From Neckera pumila (Eukaryota > Streptophyta > Bryopsida > Hypnales > Neckeraceae): a DNA stretch of 64,000 bases. The stretch spans positions 3,164,501 to 3,228,500 of the forward strand of contig OZ018409.1 in the NCBI GenBank assembly GCA_963969595.1, in the 5' to 3' direction. The notes beneath the pieces are model-generated. The model was not told the DNA's origin, searched no databases, and worked only from the letters and a program-made list of their open reading frames with translations. Position numbers and translations under genes: made by a program. Of this stretch, positions 1 through 10,879 are shown piece by piece (position 1 is the stretch's first letter; each line of letters begins with the position of its first letter).

Positions 1-390
1 AGGTGAAATCCGGATATGATTCCGCTCCTGAATACTAACATTCTAACCGGAGCAAATACAATTTTCTTCTTACTGGATTATCGTTGCCTATCCCTAGTTT
101 CCTTCTGCCCCTCTAACCAAATACGGATCCTAATTACCTGTTTCCGTTCTATTATTTAGACAATCAGAAGAAAACCAAAAATTCCGGTTGCGACAGACGT
201 CTTCTTCTTGTCTGTGGTACAATGGTATCTGGAGCATTAGCCTATACGTCGCATCTACTGGAATGCAGCACATTCTGGTATACACCGATACACCTTTCAA
301 TACGGGGGGGTATAGTGGTGTACCTTTCCCTTTGGGAATGCATGTCATTTTGGAGGAATGCACGTTAGAGCTCGGAAATATACCCTAGCT

Positions 391-540
391 GCGAGCGTGC
401 GAGCTGGTGCTGACCTGTCCTAGTGCAGGCGGAATGCACGTCGAACTCTACGGTACACCCTGACCGCGCGCGTGCAAGCTGGTGCAGACCTGTCCTTGTG
501 CAGGCGGTTTTAGTAACATCAAACTCTGCGGTACACCTTG
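391..540. repeat. Tandem duplication, ~75-bp GC-rich unit (2 copies)
   Basis: Two diverged direct copies of a GC-rich unit lie side by side. Each carries the marker strings AGCTGGTGC, GACCTGTCC and GTGCAGGCGG, then a CGGTACACC box; the AGCTGGTGC blocks are 75 bp apart (near 403 and 478). Short ORFs cross both strands here, but they only reflect the GC content and none resembles a known protein. Base composition differs sharply from the AT-rich DNA that follows. Confidence 0.7.
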
Positions 541-599
541 CCTGCACGCCCCTAAACCTTGCAGACCTCACTCTTTCTGGCATGGGTGGACTTTACGCC

Positions 600-1360
600 G
601 TGCCACGACACGCCTTTTCACTGGATTGCACCGTAGAGGTGGCCATTGAACAAGGCCATTTCGGTTTTGGGTTTGGATTTGGAGCTTTACGGCTTCGGAT
701 TTTGCCCCACTTGCGACGGAGAGGGGAAGGGGGCGGAATGAGGAAATCGGCAGTTCACCTCGGCGATGGCGGTTTAGGATGTCGAGTCAGCAAGTGTGGC
801 CCGAAATGGGTGTTCAAACAAAATTTGCGGTTTTATTCAACTTCAATTTAGGTATCCTGGTATCTCTACATCTCTAGTAGTCTAGGTATAAAATTCTTGT
901 ACATGGAAATATATAATGCTTGTACAGATGTATGAAGTCAATGTGTGACACCTACAGATAATTTGGATTCAAGGAGTTTTAGGGTCCTCCTTTCGAAACC
1001 ATCCTTGTTCTGGTTGGACTAAAACCATAAATAGGGTGGAATCCTGCAGTCAGCCTGCCCATATTAGGGTTCCTTACAATGCACAAGATATCGTCATGGT
1101 TGTGGCTGAAGGCTCGCCTGTATACAGAATTGTGTTAAAGGATTGCAAGACCTCATTTGGAGTTTCGCGGAGACTGCAACATTGTGGATCAAGGAGTTTT
1201 GTCGACCTCCATTTGAAACCAACTCGCCTCTACCTAAACTAAAACCGTGCTTATACAGCACGGATATCTCGTATACAGGGTATCAATGTTGGATTCAGGG
1301 TACTCGACAAGCTATCGTCAACTTTCATCTCAGTTGAAGGTTCAGGGTATTTGGATATCA
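600..1360. other. Non-coding stretch with a diverged 72-bp direct repeat
   Basis: No convincing gene. The segment around 960-1031 recurs, diverged, at about 1180-1251. Both contain TCAAGGAGTTTT, then a CCTCC box, GAAACCA and an ACTAAAACC box. It looks like decayed repetitive DNA. Confidence 0.5.
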
Positions 1361-2160
1361 AGATATGAACAGCAAGGAGTATTGAGCAGCAAGGGATAAC
1401 CTAATTTTGAGATTTCAACAACAAGTGCAATCTCGATATCAACAGCAAGAGATAACCTAATTTTGAGATTTCAGCAGCAAGTGCTATCTCGATATCAACA
1501 GCAAGAGATACCAGGAGATCAAAAGATACCGAGCCATATCAGGAGGTTTCGAGGGCTTAGTGTGGGCAAGTATCAAGGACATTATATCGGCTGGTATCAA
1601 CCAGCCGATATCAGGAAATATGGGCCAGCCGATATCAAGAGACAGCGATTAAGAGATATCGGGAGATTTCGACCAAGAGATATCAGGAGATTTCGACCAA
1701 GAGATGTTGGAAGAATTTGACGACAAAATATTGGGAGATATTGGACAATAGTTGTTGAGAGCTATCGAGCAAGAGATGTCGGCAGATCTAGAGTAAGAGA
1801 TATCGAGCAACAAACATCGAGGGATTTAGGGTATTATTGAACGAGAGGTATCAGAAGATATTGAGCAAGAGATATTGCGAGAATCAAGCTAGAGATATCG
1901 GGAGATTCAAAAATATCGTGTCATATCAAGAGATATTGAGAAATATCAGGGGATGTCGAAAGATATGGAGCAAGATATATTGAGGCATTCAATATGTCAA
2001 GATAAGATAATATATCGAAATATGTGGATATGCCAAGGCTCCAAGTCTCAAAATATCTCACTACATCAATATCAAGGTATCGAGATATTGAGATTTAAAC
2101 ATATTGAGAATTTCAGTGATGTCAATATTGAGATATCCACACATCGAGAGTTTTAGGGTT
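1361..2160. repeat. Degenerate GATATC-rich repeat field
   Basis: About 800 bp dominated by variants of GAGATATCG, GGAGATTTCG and AGCAAGAGATAT. Near-exact sub-repeats are visible. A 56-bp period covers GATAACCTAATTTTGAGATT (starts near 1395 and 1451). A 24-bp period covers GGAGATTTCGACCAAGAGAT (starts near 1662 and 1686). The array grows less regular toward 2160. It behaves like a decayed minisatellite; the 85-residue ORF across 1463-1720 is repetitive and probably not a gene. Confidence 0.75.
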
Positions 2161-2860
2161 GAAAAGGGCTGCCCACGACAGCAAAGTGGAGCTGCAGACC
2201 TCGATCTCCATGTCCGGCTCCCCTACGCTTCTCGCCACCAAGGTGATCACTTGGCTATCACCTCTCACGGTTCCTAAACCTCTTTTGTGGGAATTAGAGC
2301 TTCCAATTAGAAGGGGCAAATTTGAATTAATCCTTAAGTGGTGCTTTATATTGGATTGAAAAAGGCATGCGGTTTTAAGAAGATGACTCCAACAAGATCG
2401 TCAATGGGGTGATGACAACCATGGCGGGAACAGACGGTGGTTTTGGCGACGCTGTCATTTTCAAGGCCCGACGGAGGCAGTGCGAGTGACTTTTCCTAAA
2501 CCCTACGGAGCAGAGCGAGTAGGGTTTAGGCCTGTCGCGGAGTGCCGATAGGCGCGTAGCTATAGTCCTCCGTAGGGTTTGCTGAAGGGGGACTATGGGT
2601 TGATGGGCCGAGTTCTTTGGGTTTTATTTTATTTTTTAACATTACAACAAGGAGAGGAAGAGAAATGAAAAACCAGAGCACCGTTCAAGGGGTGTAAGGT
2701 ACTTTTTAATTTAAACTTTACTTTTTCGACAAGCACCTTTAGTATATGGGTTCATCCAAGGATAAGCCAACGTAGTCTATTGTGTATGTGTCTAATGGCA
2801 CTTTTTTCAAGTAGATATAAGTAATATGTAAACTATCTCAAACAACATACCGGAAAACAT
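2161..2860. other. Intergenic DNA, no gene recognised
   Basis: A moderately GC-rich block (2160-2600) contains two copies of a TAGGGTTT-type box around 2520-2580, then AT-rich DNA. Open frames are short, overlap on both strands and match nothing I recognise. Confidence 0.4.
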
Positions 2861-2900
2861 TTGTATATTCTTTTCTTTCTTTTCCCACCCTTATTCCCAG

Positions 2901-3510
2901 GTTCTCTCAATTTGGTGGACAGTCCATTACTACTACTGCAGACACTGGAGCTTTTACTGAAGACGAAAGTGGATGAAGAAGCAATCAAATGTTTGGTGCA
3001 TTTGGAGTCTTTTTGTCCAATAGTTCTTGCAGCCCAAGTTCTGGATTCCACAAAACCAGCTTTAGAAAGGGTTACAGTGCGATTTGCTAAGCTTGTGATA
3101 TTCATTTTCCGAGAGGTGGTCGCTGGACATCTACTGTTGAGAATTCCTGATCGAGTGTTACTACTGGAGTGTTGGAAGTATTTCTACTTTTATCTTGAAC
3201 CCAACACGCAAAATGACATCCTTGTTACTTGGGGTTTGGACAAGCTGTAGAAGATTTGTTTCTGACTTTGCCATTAGAGCAACAGATGGAGGCCTTACAC
3301 CGGAGCAGATTTACCTTCCATGGATTCATGTGCAGAAGCTCGCTTATAACTCTGATGAAAAGAAACTAGCAAGATGAAGAGGATGCACTCCTACAAGCTG
3401 CCGTGGAAGCAGACGTGCAAGCTGAAGTGCAATTGAGCTGTTCAAGTGGATGGGGTCATCAGGGTGTATCCAATTCTATGAAGATATGTGCTCAAGGACG
3501 TTTTCAATGA
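2901..3510 (+). pseudogene. Broken gene fragment, leucine-rich helical protein (unidentified)
   Basis: A pyrimidine tract ending in TTATTCCCAG just before 2901 looks like a genuine 3' splice site. The frame after it reads SLNLVDSPLLLLQTLELLL and continues as a strongly amphipathic, leucine-rich helical sequence to a stop at 3250. Homology-like sequence seems to continue in other frames: GLTPEQIYLPWIHVQKLAY (frame open to 3377), then an acidic stretch DEEDALLQAAVEADVQAEV from about 3373 to a stop at 3510. I read this as the last exon or exons of a conserved helical-repeat (HEAT-like) gene with at least two frameshifts, or as a captured fragment. I do not recognise the family. The alternative is a real gene whose exon structure I have misread. 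Confidence 0.4.
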
Positions 3511-5233
3511 ATTTGGTTCTTTCAAGAGTTCATGTAATTTGGTTTAAGTTTTATTCAGGCTGAACAATGGGCTGGCAGGTGGGCTGGTTGTAGTCTTGTA
3601 GAGTTTGTGATTCAGTCACAAAGCTTAAGGGTAGAATTTTGCTACCGGAAAATGAGGAACTGGTTTTAGGAATATATATGGTCATATACTGAAATTATAA
3701 GAATGGCGAATTTCAAAGGTCTACCAAAGTTATGCCACAATCAAGTTCACAAAACTGACTCTCAGAACTAGGATCAGTACTAACATAGGATTGGCAAAAT
3801 GCAAATCAACCCTTTATGAAAGGGTCAGGAGGGAACCTTGTAACTTATATTGTACTTTACTTGACTCCTCAAATACTATCTATGTACAAAATTATGATAA
3901 GATTGGATTGATAATTCAACAATTAGCAGCTTTCATTTGGATATCATATTAAGATGTAAACCTTCAATCATGCTTAAATATAATACTATACACTTGAAAA
4001 AGTTTGATCATTTTGTTACTTCTAAGATATGAATGGATACCCATGGTTGAGGAGTGGCTCATGACATGACTTTTTTTTAGGCAATTAAATGTTTAATTTC
4101 CTCAAAAAGAAAATGTGCAGTTTCAAGCCTATAGAAAAAAAAAGGGGATAAATGTGTTAAAAAAATTCTAAACCGTAATGATGGCCAAACACACTATTGC
4201 CACAATGCTTCTAAAACCTCATTTCATCCATTGTGTAGAGCCAGCATATACAAAAATTGCATACAAAGATTACTTATTCTAAATTGCATATTCTAAATTG
4301 GTCTCCTACAATTCAAGCCCCTAAAATGAAGGAGCCACAAAACTCAAAACTTTCTTGAAGGGCCACATAACCATTTGGTCCACATAACCATTTGTCCAAA
4401 AAAAACAAAAAACTACTCATGACTACAGACTATGTTTTGGATGGTTAGTAAATTGACAGAATTAAGTAATTCCTTCAATTTTTGCGTCATTCAATTTACT
4501 AATGCCTAACTTGTTGGTCAAGCTTAGAAAAACTATACTTAAAAAAATATATGGAGTTATTAGAATTTTTTTCAATTTTTAATAATTTTAGTGAATTATA
4601 TATATTACATTTTTAAACACCAGTGCTGCCAAACCAATTTTTTCAATTTCAATTAATCATTTGACAAGTAATGCTATTTTTTTCTACTAGATATGGTAAC
4701 AATTTCATAATAGGGGTAATATTATCATTTGAGAATCTCTGAATGTTTAGTCCAAAATTCATTGAATAGTCCAGAAGTAGTTAAATGTGACATCTATAAA
4801 TCATCAATTAATGAAACCATCTTCAATGTTCAGAGTTGTGTGTGCAAGGGAGCCCTCTTTGCATAGACATAGAGGATATAAAATAAAATACTTTTTAATG
4901 CCCCTTTATAGAAACACAACTTCCTAGTATGGAAATAGACCATAGAAATTTCAACTCCAAATCATTAAATTTGGAGACTCCTTACGTGGCAAAAATCCCT
5001 AAAACTTAAATGTGACATATTAGTTTAAATGATTTTTAAATATAAAGTAGTTTTTGAAAATTTCTAAAAAATATAAAACATAATTAAACTGAAGAGAAGA
5101 ATCTACAATAAAAATTTCAAGTTCATGCAAGTCATGCTGCAAAAGTTATTGCAAAAGGAAGCTTCGGCATAGCTTTTGTGACAATTTTTCAGTACCGGTC
5201 TTTCTTACAATCACTCAGTAGACCTTCTGGGAT
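3511..5233. other. AT-rich intergenic DNA
   Basis: No coding frame, RNA gene or clear repeat unit was recognised. Poly(A) and poly(T) runs and short imperfect inverted repeats are common. Confidence 0.5.
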
Positions 5234-5542
5234 ATGACCAATTTCATTAAAATGGCAGTTCCATATCCATTTTGAATTCCATTAAATGGCAGCATTCAAA
5301 AGTGACATCTAAGATAGATATAGATTACAAACATCTAGGCTTGACATAGATTTAGAAATCTAGGATTGCTATAGATTTTAGACTTCACAATCTATAAAAT
5401 CTAGTAATTTTATAGATTTTAGATATCTAGGAAAGCGATAGATTTCAATGATCTAGGGCTCACATAGATTTCAAACCACTCAATCTGAACTGAAATATGT
5501 GCCATTCTAATAGAATACTGCCATTTTAACGAAATTGGCCAT
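5234..5542. mobile_element. 309-bp terminal-inverted-repeat element (MITE-like)
   Basis: The left end ATGACCAATTTCATTAAAAT and the reverse complement of the right end ATGGCCAATTTCGTTAAAAT differ at two positions, and the match continues through GGCAGT. The interior carries repeated ATAGATTT and AATCTAGG boxes in alternating orientation and no coding frame. A related end, CCATTTAACGAAATTG, recurs near 6007-6022. I could not identify a target duplication, so the superfamily is left open. Confidence 0.6.
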
Positions 5543-6406
5543 AAATGTAGAAGTGTAGAAGTCTTAGCTACTTAATTTGTTAAGCTTGAATGTCGAAAAT
5601 TTGGTGCTCTGCGTCACGCTAAATCAACAGATTTGACTGCAAAATATATAAAACAATTGTAATTGTGAATGATGGATCAAGGGACGAGCAGTTGAATACA
5701 AACTTCACGCTGACAGCCCATGATTCTTCTCGGCAATCTGCGTGCAAAACATAACAAATGAAAATTCAAAAGAATGAACAGAGGGAGCCGATATATTCAC
5801 CTGATCATTCGATCTGCACAGTCATCCTCATTACCCCCATATCGTTCACAGCAGATAGTCGTCCATTATGACTGACTCCGGCGTCAAAAATTGTCAGTGA
5901 CATATATGTACTGTACTGTATATCAAGGTTTGAAATCTTGGAAATGTACGGTTTCTTGTTTCAGAATGGGTGTTCTGAAAAGTACCAAAGTACTGGAACA
6001 CCGCCCATTTAACGAAATTGTCGTTGTAAGTAGCTGAAAGAAGGATTGAATCTCAATTTCCATCAGTAAGTTCACAAAGGGACTGGAACATTTTTGCTAA
6101 CAGCATTGCATGGGAACTCAAGTTCATGGATTCGATCTATTAAGTGGAAGACGATTGAAGAGGTCAGGTTAGAACCAGAATAGAGCAGGACCTAGAGACA
6201 TTTAAACGACTGATCATTCCTGACCATGTATTGCCTGTTGATTTCGTGTTTGATGCCTCTGCTTGTGAACCTTGATGATCGGAGTTGTTGTCGACATTCA
6301 TCGTACTATTTTTAATTAATAGCAATCACAGAAGTAGATCACGATGCAATTGCATTACATCGATCGATTGTGATGAATAATTCAGTTTTTCTTGTGAAAT
6401 TCCAGG
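5543..6406. other. Intergenic DNA, no gene recognised
   Basis: Only short frames. A solitary end-like sequence of the preceding element family sits near 6007. Confidence 0.4.
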
Positions 6407-6669
6407 CACTGGGAACTTTGAAGACTTTATGCTGGGCTAACTCGTGAAGAGTTAGGCCCCCCTTTTGGCCCATTTTTGTACAAATCTGAGGTGGGGGGTG
6501 CGAAACTTTTGCTCCCCGTTTTGGCCCATTTTTGTACGCATTAGGCCTCAATTGACGCTAAAAGTGAGCGGAACTCAGGTTCCTGCGGTCTTCCGAACCT
6601 CAGCCCGAACCAGAGATGCACATTAGGCCCCCCTTTAGGTCCGGCATAAAGTGGCAGAAGTTCCCAGTG
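6407..6669. mobile_element. 263-bp CACTA-like MITE, copy 1 (TSD AGG)
   Basis: The element begins CACTGGGAACTT and ends with its exact reverse complement AAGTTCCCAGTG, a perfect 12-bp terminal inverted repeat. The three bases on each side are AGG, giving a 3-bp target duplication. CACTR termini with a 3-bp duplication are the hallmark of the CACTA/EnSpm (CMC) superfamily. The interior is GC-rich, non-coding, and repeats the block CTTTTGGCCCATTTTTGTAC twice (first copy TTTTGGCCCATTTTTGTAC after CCCCCC). Assignment by terminus and duplication is solid; no transposase is present. Confidence 0.88.
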
Positions 6670-6806
6670 AGGGTGCATGCATGTGCTGTGACCACCACCC
6701 CCAAAAATCTCTGAACGAGTCCCACAAGAACTTTCGCTTGGTCGCTACCACCGACTACCGAGGATTCGGTAACTCCAAATTTCCACAACCGAGGCTTGAA
6801 GGCAAT
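6670..6806. other. 137-bp unique spacer between two MITE copies
   Basis: Host DNA separating the two elements. Its left edge (AGG) and right edge (AAT) are halves of two different target duplications, so the copies came from two insertions rather than one tandem duplication. Confidence 0.8.
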
Positions 6807-7069
6807 CACTGGGAACTTTGAAGACTTTATGCTGGGCTAACTCGTGAAGAGTTAGGCCCCCCTTTTGGCCCATTTTTGTACAAATCCGAGGTGGGGGGTG
6901 CGAAACTTTTGCTCCCCCTTTTGGCCCATTTTTGTACGCATTAGGCCTCCATTGACGCTAAAAGTGCGCGGAACTCAGGTTCCTGCGGTCTTCCGAACCT
7001 CAGCCCGAACCAGAGATGCACATTAGGCCCCCCTTTAGGTCCGGCATAAAGTGGCAAAAGTTCCCAGTG
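6807..7069. mobile_element. 263-bp CACTA-like MITE, copy 2 (TSD AAT)
   Basis: Same length and orientation as the copy at 6407, with five substitutions over 263 bp by my alignment. It has the same perfect 12-bp inverted termini, but is flanked by AAT on both sides, a different 3-bp duplication. The insertion ends about 310 bp upstream of the RING gene start, so it lies in or near that promoter. The high identity of the two copies suggests recent activity of the family. Confidence 0.88.
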
Positions 7070-7380
7070 AATTACCAGCAGTTGGTCCTGAATTCAGCGA
7101 CAAGTGGGCTCTACAAAGGACCGTGACCGTGGTGCCCGAGATTCATTTCCCACTTCGTCTGCTCGGCTTTTCAGACCGTCAGAATTTTCAGGTGGCTGCA
7201 TGCATGTGCGCTCGCCATTGTTACAGCTACCGTGAGTTTGGTTTAGAGCTTGAGATAGCTAACGGGGCTGGAGAACAGGACTGCTGTGTACCTTGCTACA
7301 GGTTCTTGCAGGCTCACACTGTGTGCGCTCTTTAGCTAGCTAGCTATTAACTGAGGTTTGCAGCCATCGTACGTTGGACC

Positions 7381-7746
7381 ATGGAGTTCTGGAGTTTGGT
7401 TTGTGACCAGTGGTCGGAGGTGCAGGTTGTGGCGTGCAATCTGTGCGCGCTGGACCCCTCGACCAATCCCGTGGTGACGGCCTGCGGTCACTGTTTCTGC
7501 TGGCCCTGCATGCACAAATTCCTGCAAGGCCAGGCCAAGCCATGCCCCGTGTGTTCCACCATGTTGAGCAGCGACGCCGATCCGACGTTCGACACCCACG
7601 GAGCGTTGGTGCTTCGCTTGCCAACAGCGGAGGAGGTGGAACCCAGCTGGGACGATGACATGCTGGATGGGTCCGACACTGCGGAATTCGCACCAGCAGC
7701 TCCGCGTTCGGTTCCGAGGAGGAACTCAGTACAAGCAGAGATCTAG
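7381..7746 (+). CDS. RING-HC finger protein, RMA-like E3 ubiquitin ligase
   Basis: A single-exon, 121-residue frame from an ATG to TAG. It holds a complete C3HC4 RING: C19-x2-C22-x12-C35-x-H37-x2-C40-x2-C43-x11-C55-x2-C58. The context DPVVT-like (NPVVTACGH), CFCWPC and CPVC closely resembles plant RMA (RING membrane-anchor) ligases, in which the RING recruits an E2 to ubiquitinate targets at the ER. RMA proteins are usually about twice this length and end in a membrane anchor. Here the region after the RING is acidic and no hydrophobic tail is seen, so this is either a soluble relative, a truncated copy, or a gene with an unrecognised downstream exon. No intron is required. Two CACTA-like MITEs lie directly upstream and another element 160 bp downstream. 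The E3 role is inferred from the RING. Confidence 0.72.
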   Translation: MEFWSLVCDQWSEVQVVACNLCALDPSTNPVVTACGHCFCWPCMHKFLQGQAKPCPVCSTMLSSDADPTFDTHGALVLRLPTAEEVEPSWDDDMLDGSDTAEFAPAAPRSVPRRNSVQAEI

Positions 7747-7907
7747 ATATGGCTGTTGCTGTGTTCGATGGGGAAACCAAAATCAAGGGCAATGGATCGG
7801 AATCTGTGTCTGAATTCAAGGATTGAAGAGGCCTAGCTAGAATGATCTCCTTAATTATTCGCCGAACCACTACACATACTCACTTGCGCCGCTTTACTAC
7901 CGCCTCG

Positions 7908-8307
7908 CACTACAAGAGAATGCAGCCTTTGCAATACTTTTTGCAATGGTTTTGCAATGCCCACAAATTTTGTTTCAATGATTTTGCAATGCCCACAAAT
8001 TTTGTTCCAATGATTTTGCAATGGTTTCATATAAAGTATTGCACTGTGTTTGCAATGGTTTACAATTTGCAACAGTTTAGCAATACAATACAATCGATTC
8101 TTTGTCCAACACTTTTATATTGAATTAATCACAACTTTGTAACGGTTTTGCAATGGTTTTGCAATGGTTTTGCAATGATTTTGCAATGTTTTTGCAATGC
8201 ACTATCTTTTTTGAGTTCCAAACTAAGTTCCGTTACACATTGTTTCATTGCAAGACCATTGCAAATGCGTTGCTAGTATGTTGCAGTCACTGCTTTCTGT
8301 TGTAGAG
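7908..8307. mobile_element. 400-bp CACTA-like element with TTGCAATG arrays (TSD TCG)
   Basis: The left end CACTACAAGAGAATGCAG pairs imperfectly with the reverse complement of the right end, CTCTACAACAGAAAGCAG. TCG flanks both sides as a 3-bp duplication. The interior is filled with TTGCAATG and GGTTTTGCAAT direct repeats near the left and centre and inverted CATTGCAA repeats near the right, which resembles subterminal transposase-binding arrays of CACTA elements. No transposase frame exists; the ORFs across it are repeat translations. Confidence 0.75.
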
Positions 8308-8513
8308 TCGGCAAATGAGATAGCTAGGTCCTGAGTTGCAATTTTGTAAACAGTGTTAGAATGACAACAGTGGCTTCAGATCAATTGGGCACCAGGTAGC
8401 ATGCCATTGAAATAATGAGATTCAACTTGGACTAAGTTCATTGTCCTAGTTCCTGCCAAAACACTTGTCCGCATATTCTATCCGAATGTGTCTCATGAAG
8501 TAGTAAGTTCCTG

Positions 8514-8974
8514 CATTAAGAAAAAGTTGAACCCTGGAAGAGGCCGTGAGACCTGAGAACGCAGGGAACGCAAGCCGAAAAAAAAAAAAAAAAAAATTTT
8601 TTTTTGCGACAGCGAATTGCAGGCGCGGAACAGGGCGGAACAGCAGGGAACAGTGCAGCTGAACTGCTTAAAAAAACATCAAAATTTTTTTTTATTAAAA
8701 TAAATTCAAAATTACAAAATTTTCAGATCTGACATGGCACTACACATGCCATGTCAGACTGCAATCATTACAATTTTTATTATTTTTTATTTTTATTATT
8801 TTTTATTTTTTATTTTTTATTTTTTATTAATATTTTATTAATGTTTTTAAATATTTTTTAAATATTTTTTAAATGTTTTTTAATTATAAATCACTGTTGA
8901 GTTCCCTTGAGTTCCCCGGAGGGGAAGCTTACACTACGAAGCAGCCCCTTCCAGGGTTCATTTTTTTCCTAATG
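8514..8974. mobile_element. CATTA-ended inverted-repeat element, 461 bp
   Basis: The left end starts CATTAAGAAAAAGTTGAACC and the reverse complement of the right end starts CATTAGGAAAAAAATGAACC; both continue CTGGAAGRGGCYG. The interior holds an A18/T10 run at about 8579-8605, a hairpin around TGACATGGCA/TGCCATGTCA (8728-8757) and a (TTTTTA)n tract at 8760-8890. Related elements lie at 26787, 41197, 50047 and 57927. I could not find a target duplication. Confidence 0.6.
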
Positions 8975-9206
8975 TTGAATTCCATTTCAAATTTTTTTCA
9001 TTTAGAAAATTATAGAAATTGTAAAAATACTCCAAACGGAGGATTTTGCATGGGCTTTCATGTAGAAGTAGATGGATGATTGTGTTCTGAAATGTCAATT
9101 TTGTTGTTCCCTAGGGTGATGGTATGTTTATTATTGGATTATACAATACTGTGGATTTGTGGCAAGTGTGCTTCTTCCCTTCAATCCAAAGGTAGTTTTG
9201 GGGCAT

Positions 9207-9422
9207 CACTATAAGAACCCCACGTTTTTTATGACAAGTCCAGATTTTTTGTGACGGATTTTGTTAGACATCTAAGTTGACATCTAGTTGTTTTTATGTG
9301 AACAATAATATCCAATGTAACATCATGAAAACATAAAAACAACTAGATGTCAATATGGATGTCTAACAAAATCCGTCACAAAAATCCAGACTTGTCAAAA
9401 AAAACGCGGATTTCTTATAGTG
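9207..9422. mobile_element. 216-bp hairpin MITE, CACTATAAGAA termini (TSD CAT)
   Basis: Nearly the whole element is two arms of about 90 bp that are reverse complements with few differences. The left arm starts CACTATAAGAA and the right arm ends TTCTTATAGTG; the loop is only about 30 bp. Both sides are flanked by CAT, a 3-bp duplication. Termini and duplication fit CACTA-type elements; the long arms mean a transcript would fold into one near-perfect hairpin. No coding capacity. Confidence 0.85.
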
Positions 9423-9425
9423 CAT

Positions 9426-10341
9426 CATGTCACCTCAAATCCCTCTTCAAGTCTTTGTCCATTCATAAGAGAAATCCAAAATTTTCACCAATATGAGAAT
9501 TATTCTAGAAGTCAAGAGTCAATGTTCAATGCTCATAAAATATTATACATTGGGACACTCAAGCAAATACTAGGAATAGATTATTGCAAACATGTTTTTC
9601 AATATGAATATTAAGCAAATGTATTCTTCAAAAATCCTTATACAATTAACCATTGTTCCCTTAGGGAACAAAAAAGATTTCAAATAGGTATCTATGACTT
9701 TAGTTTTTGTGGGAATTTAATTTTAATTTCTATTTCTACTTGGAAGCAAAAGTTATAAGTAGTACCATAATAAAACTAAGATTGAATTTGTCAGGTAGCA
9801 CAAAAGGAACTATAAAAATGTAAAATTATTTTTTGTAATTTTTATTTCCTAAAATATTAAATTTTTGGCTATATGTGAAGCTTTGGTTCATTCTATTTGT
9901 ATGAATAATGAAAAATTTCAGACAATCTTGTTATTTGGGCAATCTAAGCATCTTTTTGAAAAATCAACTTATATTTTTACAATTTATTACATACTTTTTT
10001 GACAACGTTAAATTCGCTTGCTAAAGCAATCTCACAATTGGAATTATTGAATTAGAAAAAATTTGAACTCACTAGAAGGCTAAGAGGCTAAGATACAGCA
10101 CTAGCCCCGCACTCAGCTGTGCAAATACAAATTAAAAAATATCCATCTTGAACAGACAAAAATGTTTTTTAATTAAAATATTAAAAAAATGAAATTATGA
10201 ATTAAATACCACAATTTGATATGGCATCTAGATAATTAAGTAATCACGTGGGCCATATTTTATTTTATTTATTGAGAATAAATAAATAATTTTTTTATAT
10301 GTATTTTTTTTTACTAGATGAGATTTGGCCCTCCACAAAAT
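9426..10341. other. AT-rich intergenic DNA
   Basis: No gene or clear repeat recognised; open frames are short and of low complexity. Confidence 0.45.
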
Positions 10342-10587
10342 CTACACAAAATAGTGAAATTAGGTTGCCTTGTCAATTCGGTTGCCTTACCTGGGATACA
10401 TTACCTCATACATGAATGCTTATTCCACATGCCACTCTCTGAACCATGCCTTGAATTGGTGCATAAATCTACACCAAACACATGGCTCTAAATTGAATGC
10501 TTCATTGTACAAAAGCAGTGAATATTTCTATAGCGTGGACTGTCGAGAAATTAGTGTGGGGCAACCTAATTTCACTATTTTGTGTAG
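10342..10587. mobile_element. 246-bp MITE with perfect 28-bp inverted termini (family M1, copy A)
   Basis: The left terminus CTACACAAAATAGTGAAATT plus AGGTTGCC is matched exactly by the reverse complement of the right terminus, so the inverted repeat is 28 bp and perfect. The interior is non-coding; the 88-residue ORF crossing it is a translation of the element. Diverged copies of the same interior occur at 19596, 24877 (inverted) and about 58550. No target duplication was convincing, so the superfamily is not assigned. Confidence 0.8.
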
Positions 10588-10879
10588 GTTATTTCTAATG
10601 TATTTCAATTCTATCAAGGAACTATTGAAAATTTAATTTTTCCTTTGATTTTGAACTTATTCTACTTAACCTTTTTTTAAAGAATGAAAAACAAGTGTGC
10701 TTTTTAAAAAATTCCTAGATTGCCAATCCAATTCTTGAACACAAACTTTTTTTAATTCAAAGTCTATACAACGCAATAAATTTCAACAAATGGTGTTCCA
10801 AGTCATTTGAAATTGTAGGCTTATGTTCAAAAATATTTTATTTCTCATTTTCAACCCCTAAAGGCCTAATTTCATTATA
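10588..10879. other. AT-rich DNA
   Basis: Nothing recognised, apart from a stray terminal box AACCCCTAAAGGCC at about 10853 that belongs to the family starting at 10880. Confidence 0.4.

Noticed and set aside
7051..7335. 94-residue ORF upstream of the RING gene
   Set aside because: It begins inside the MITE terminus and has no domain; likely leader or promoter sequence.
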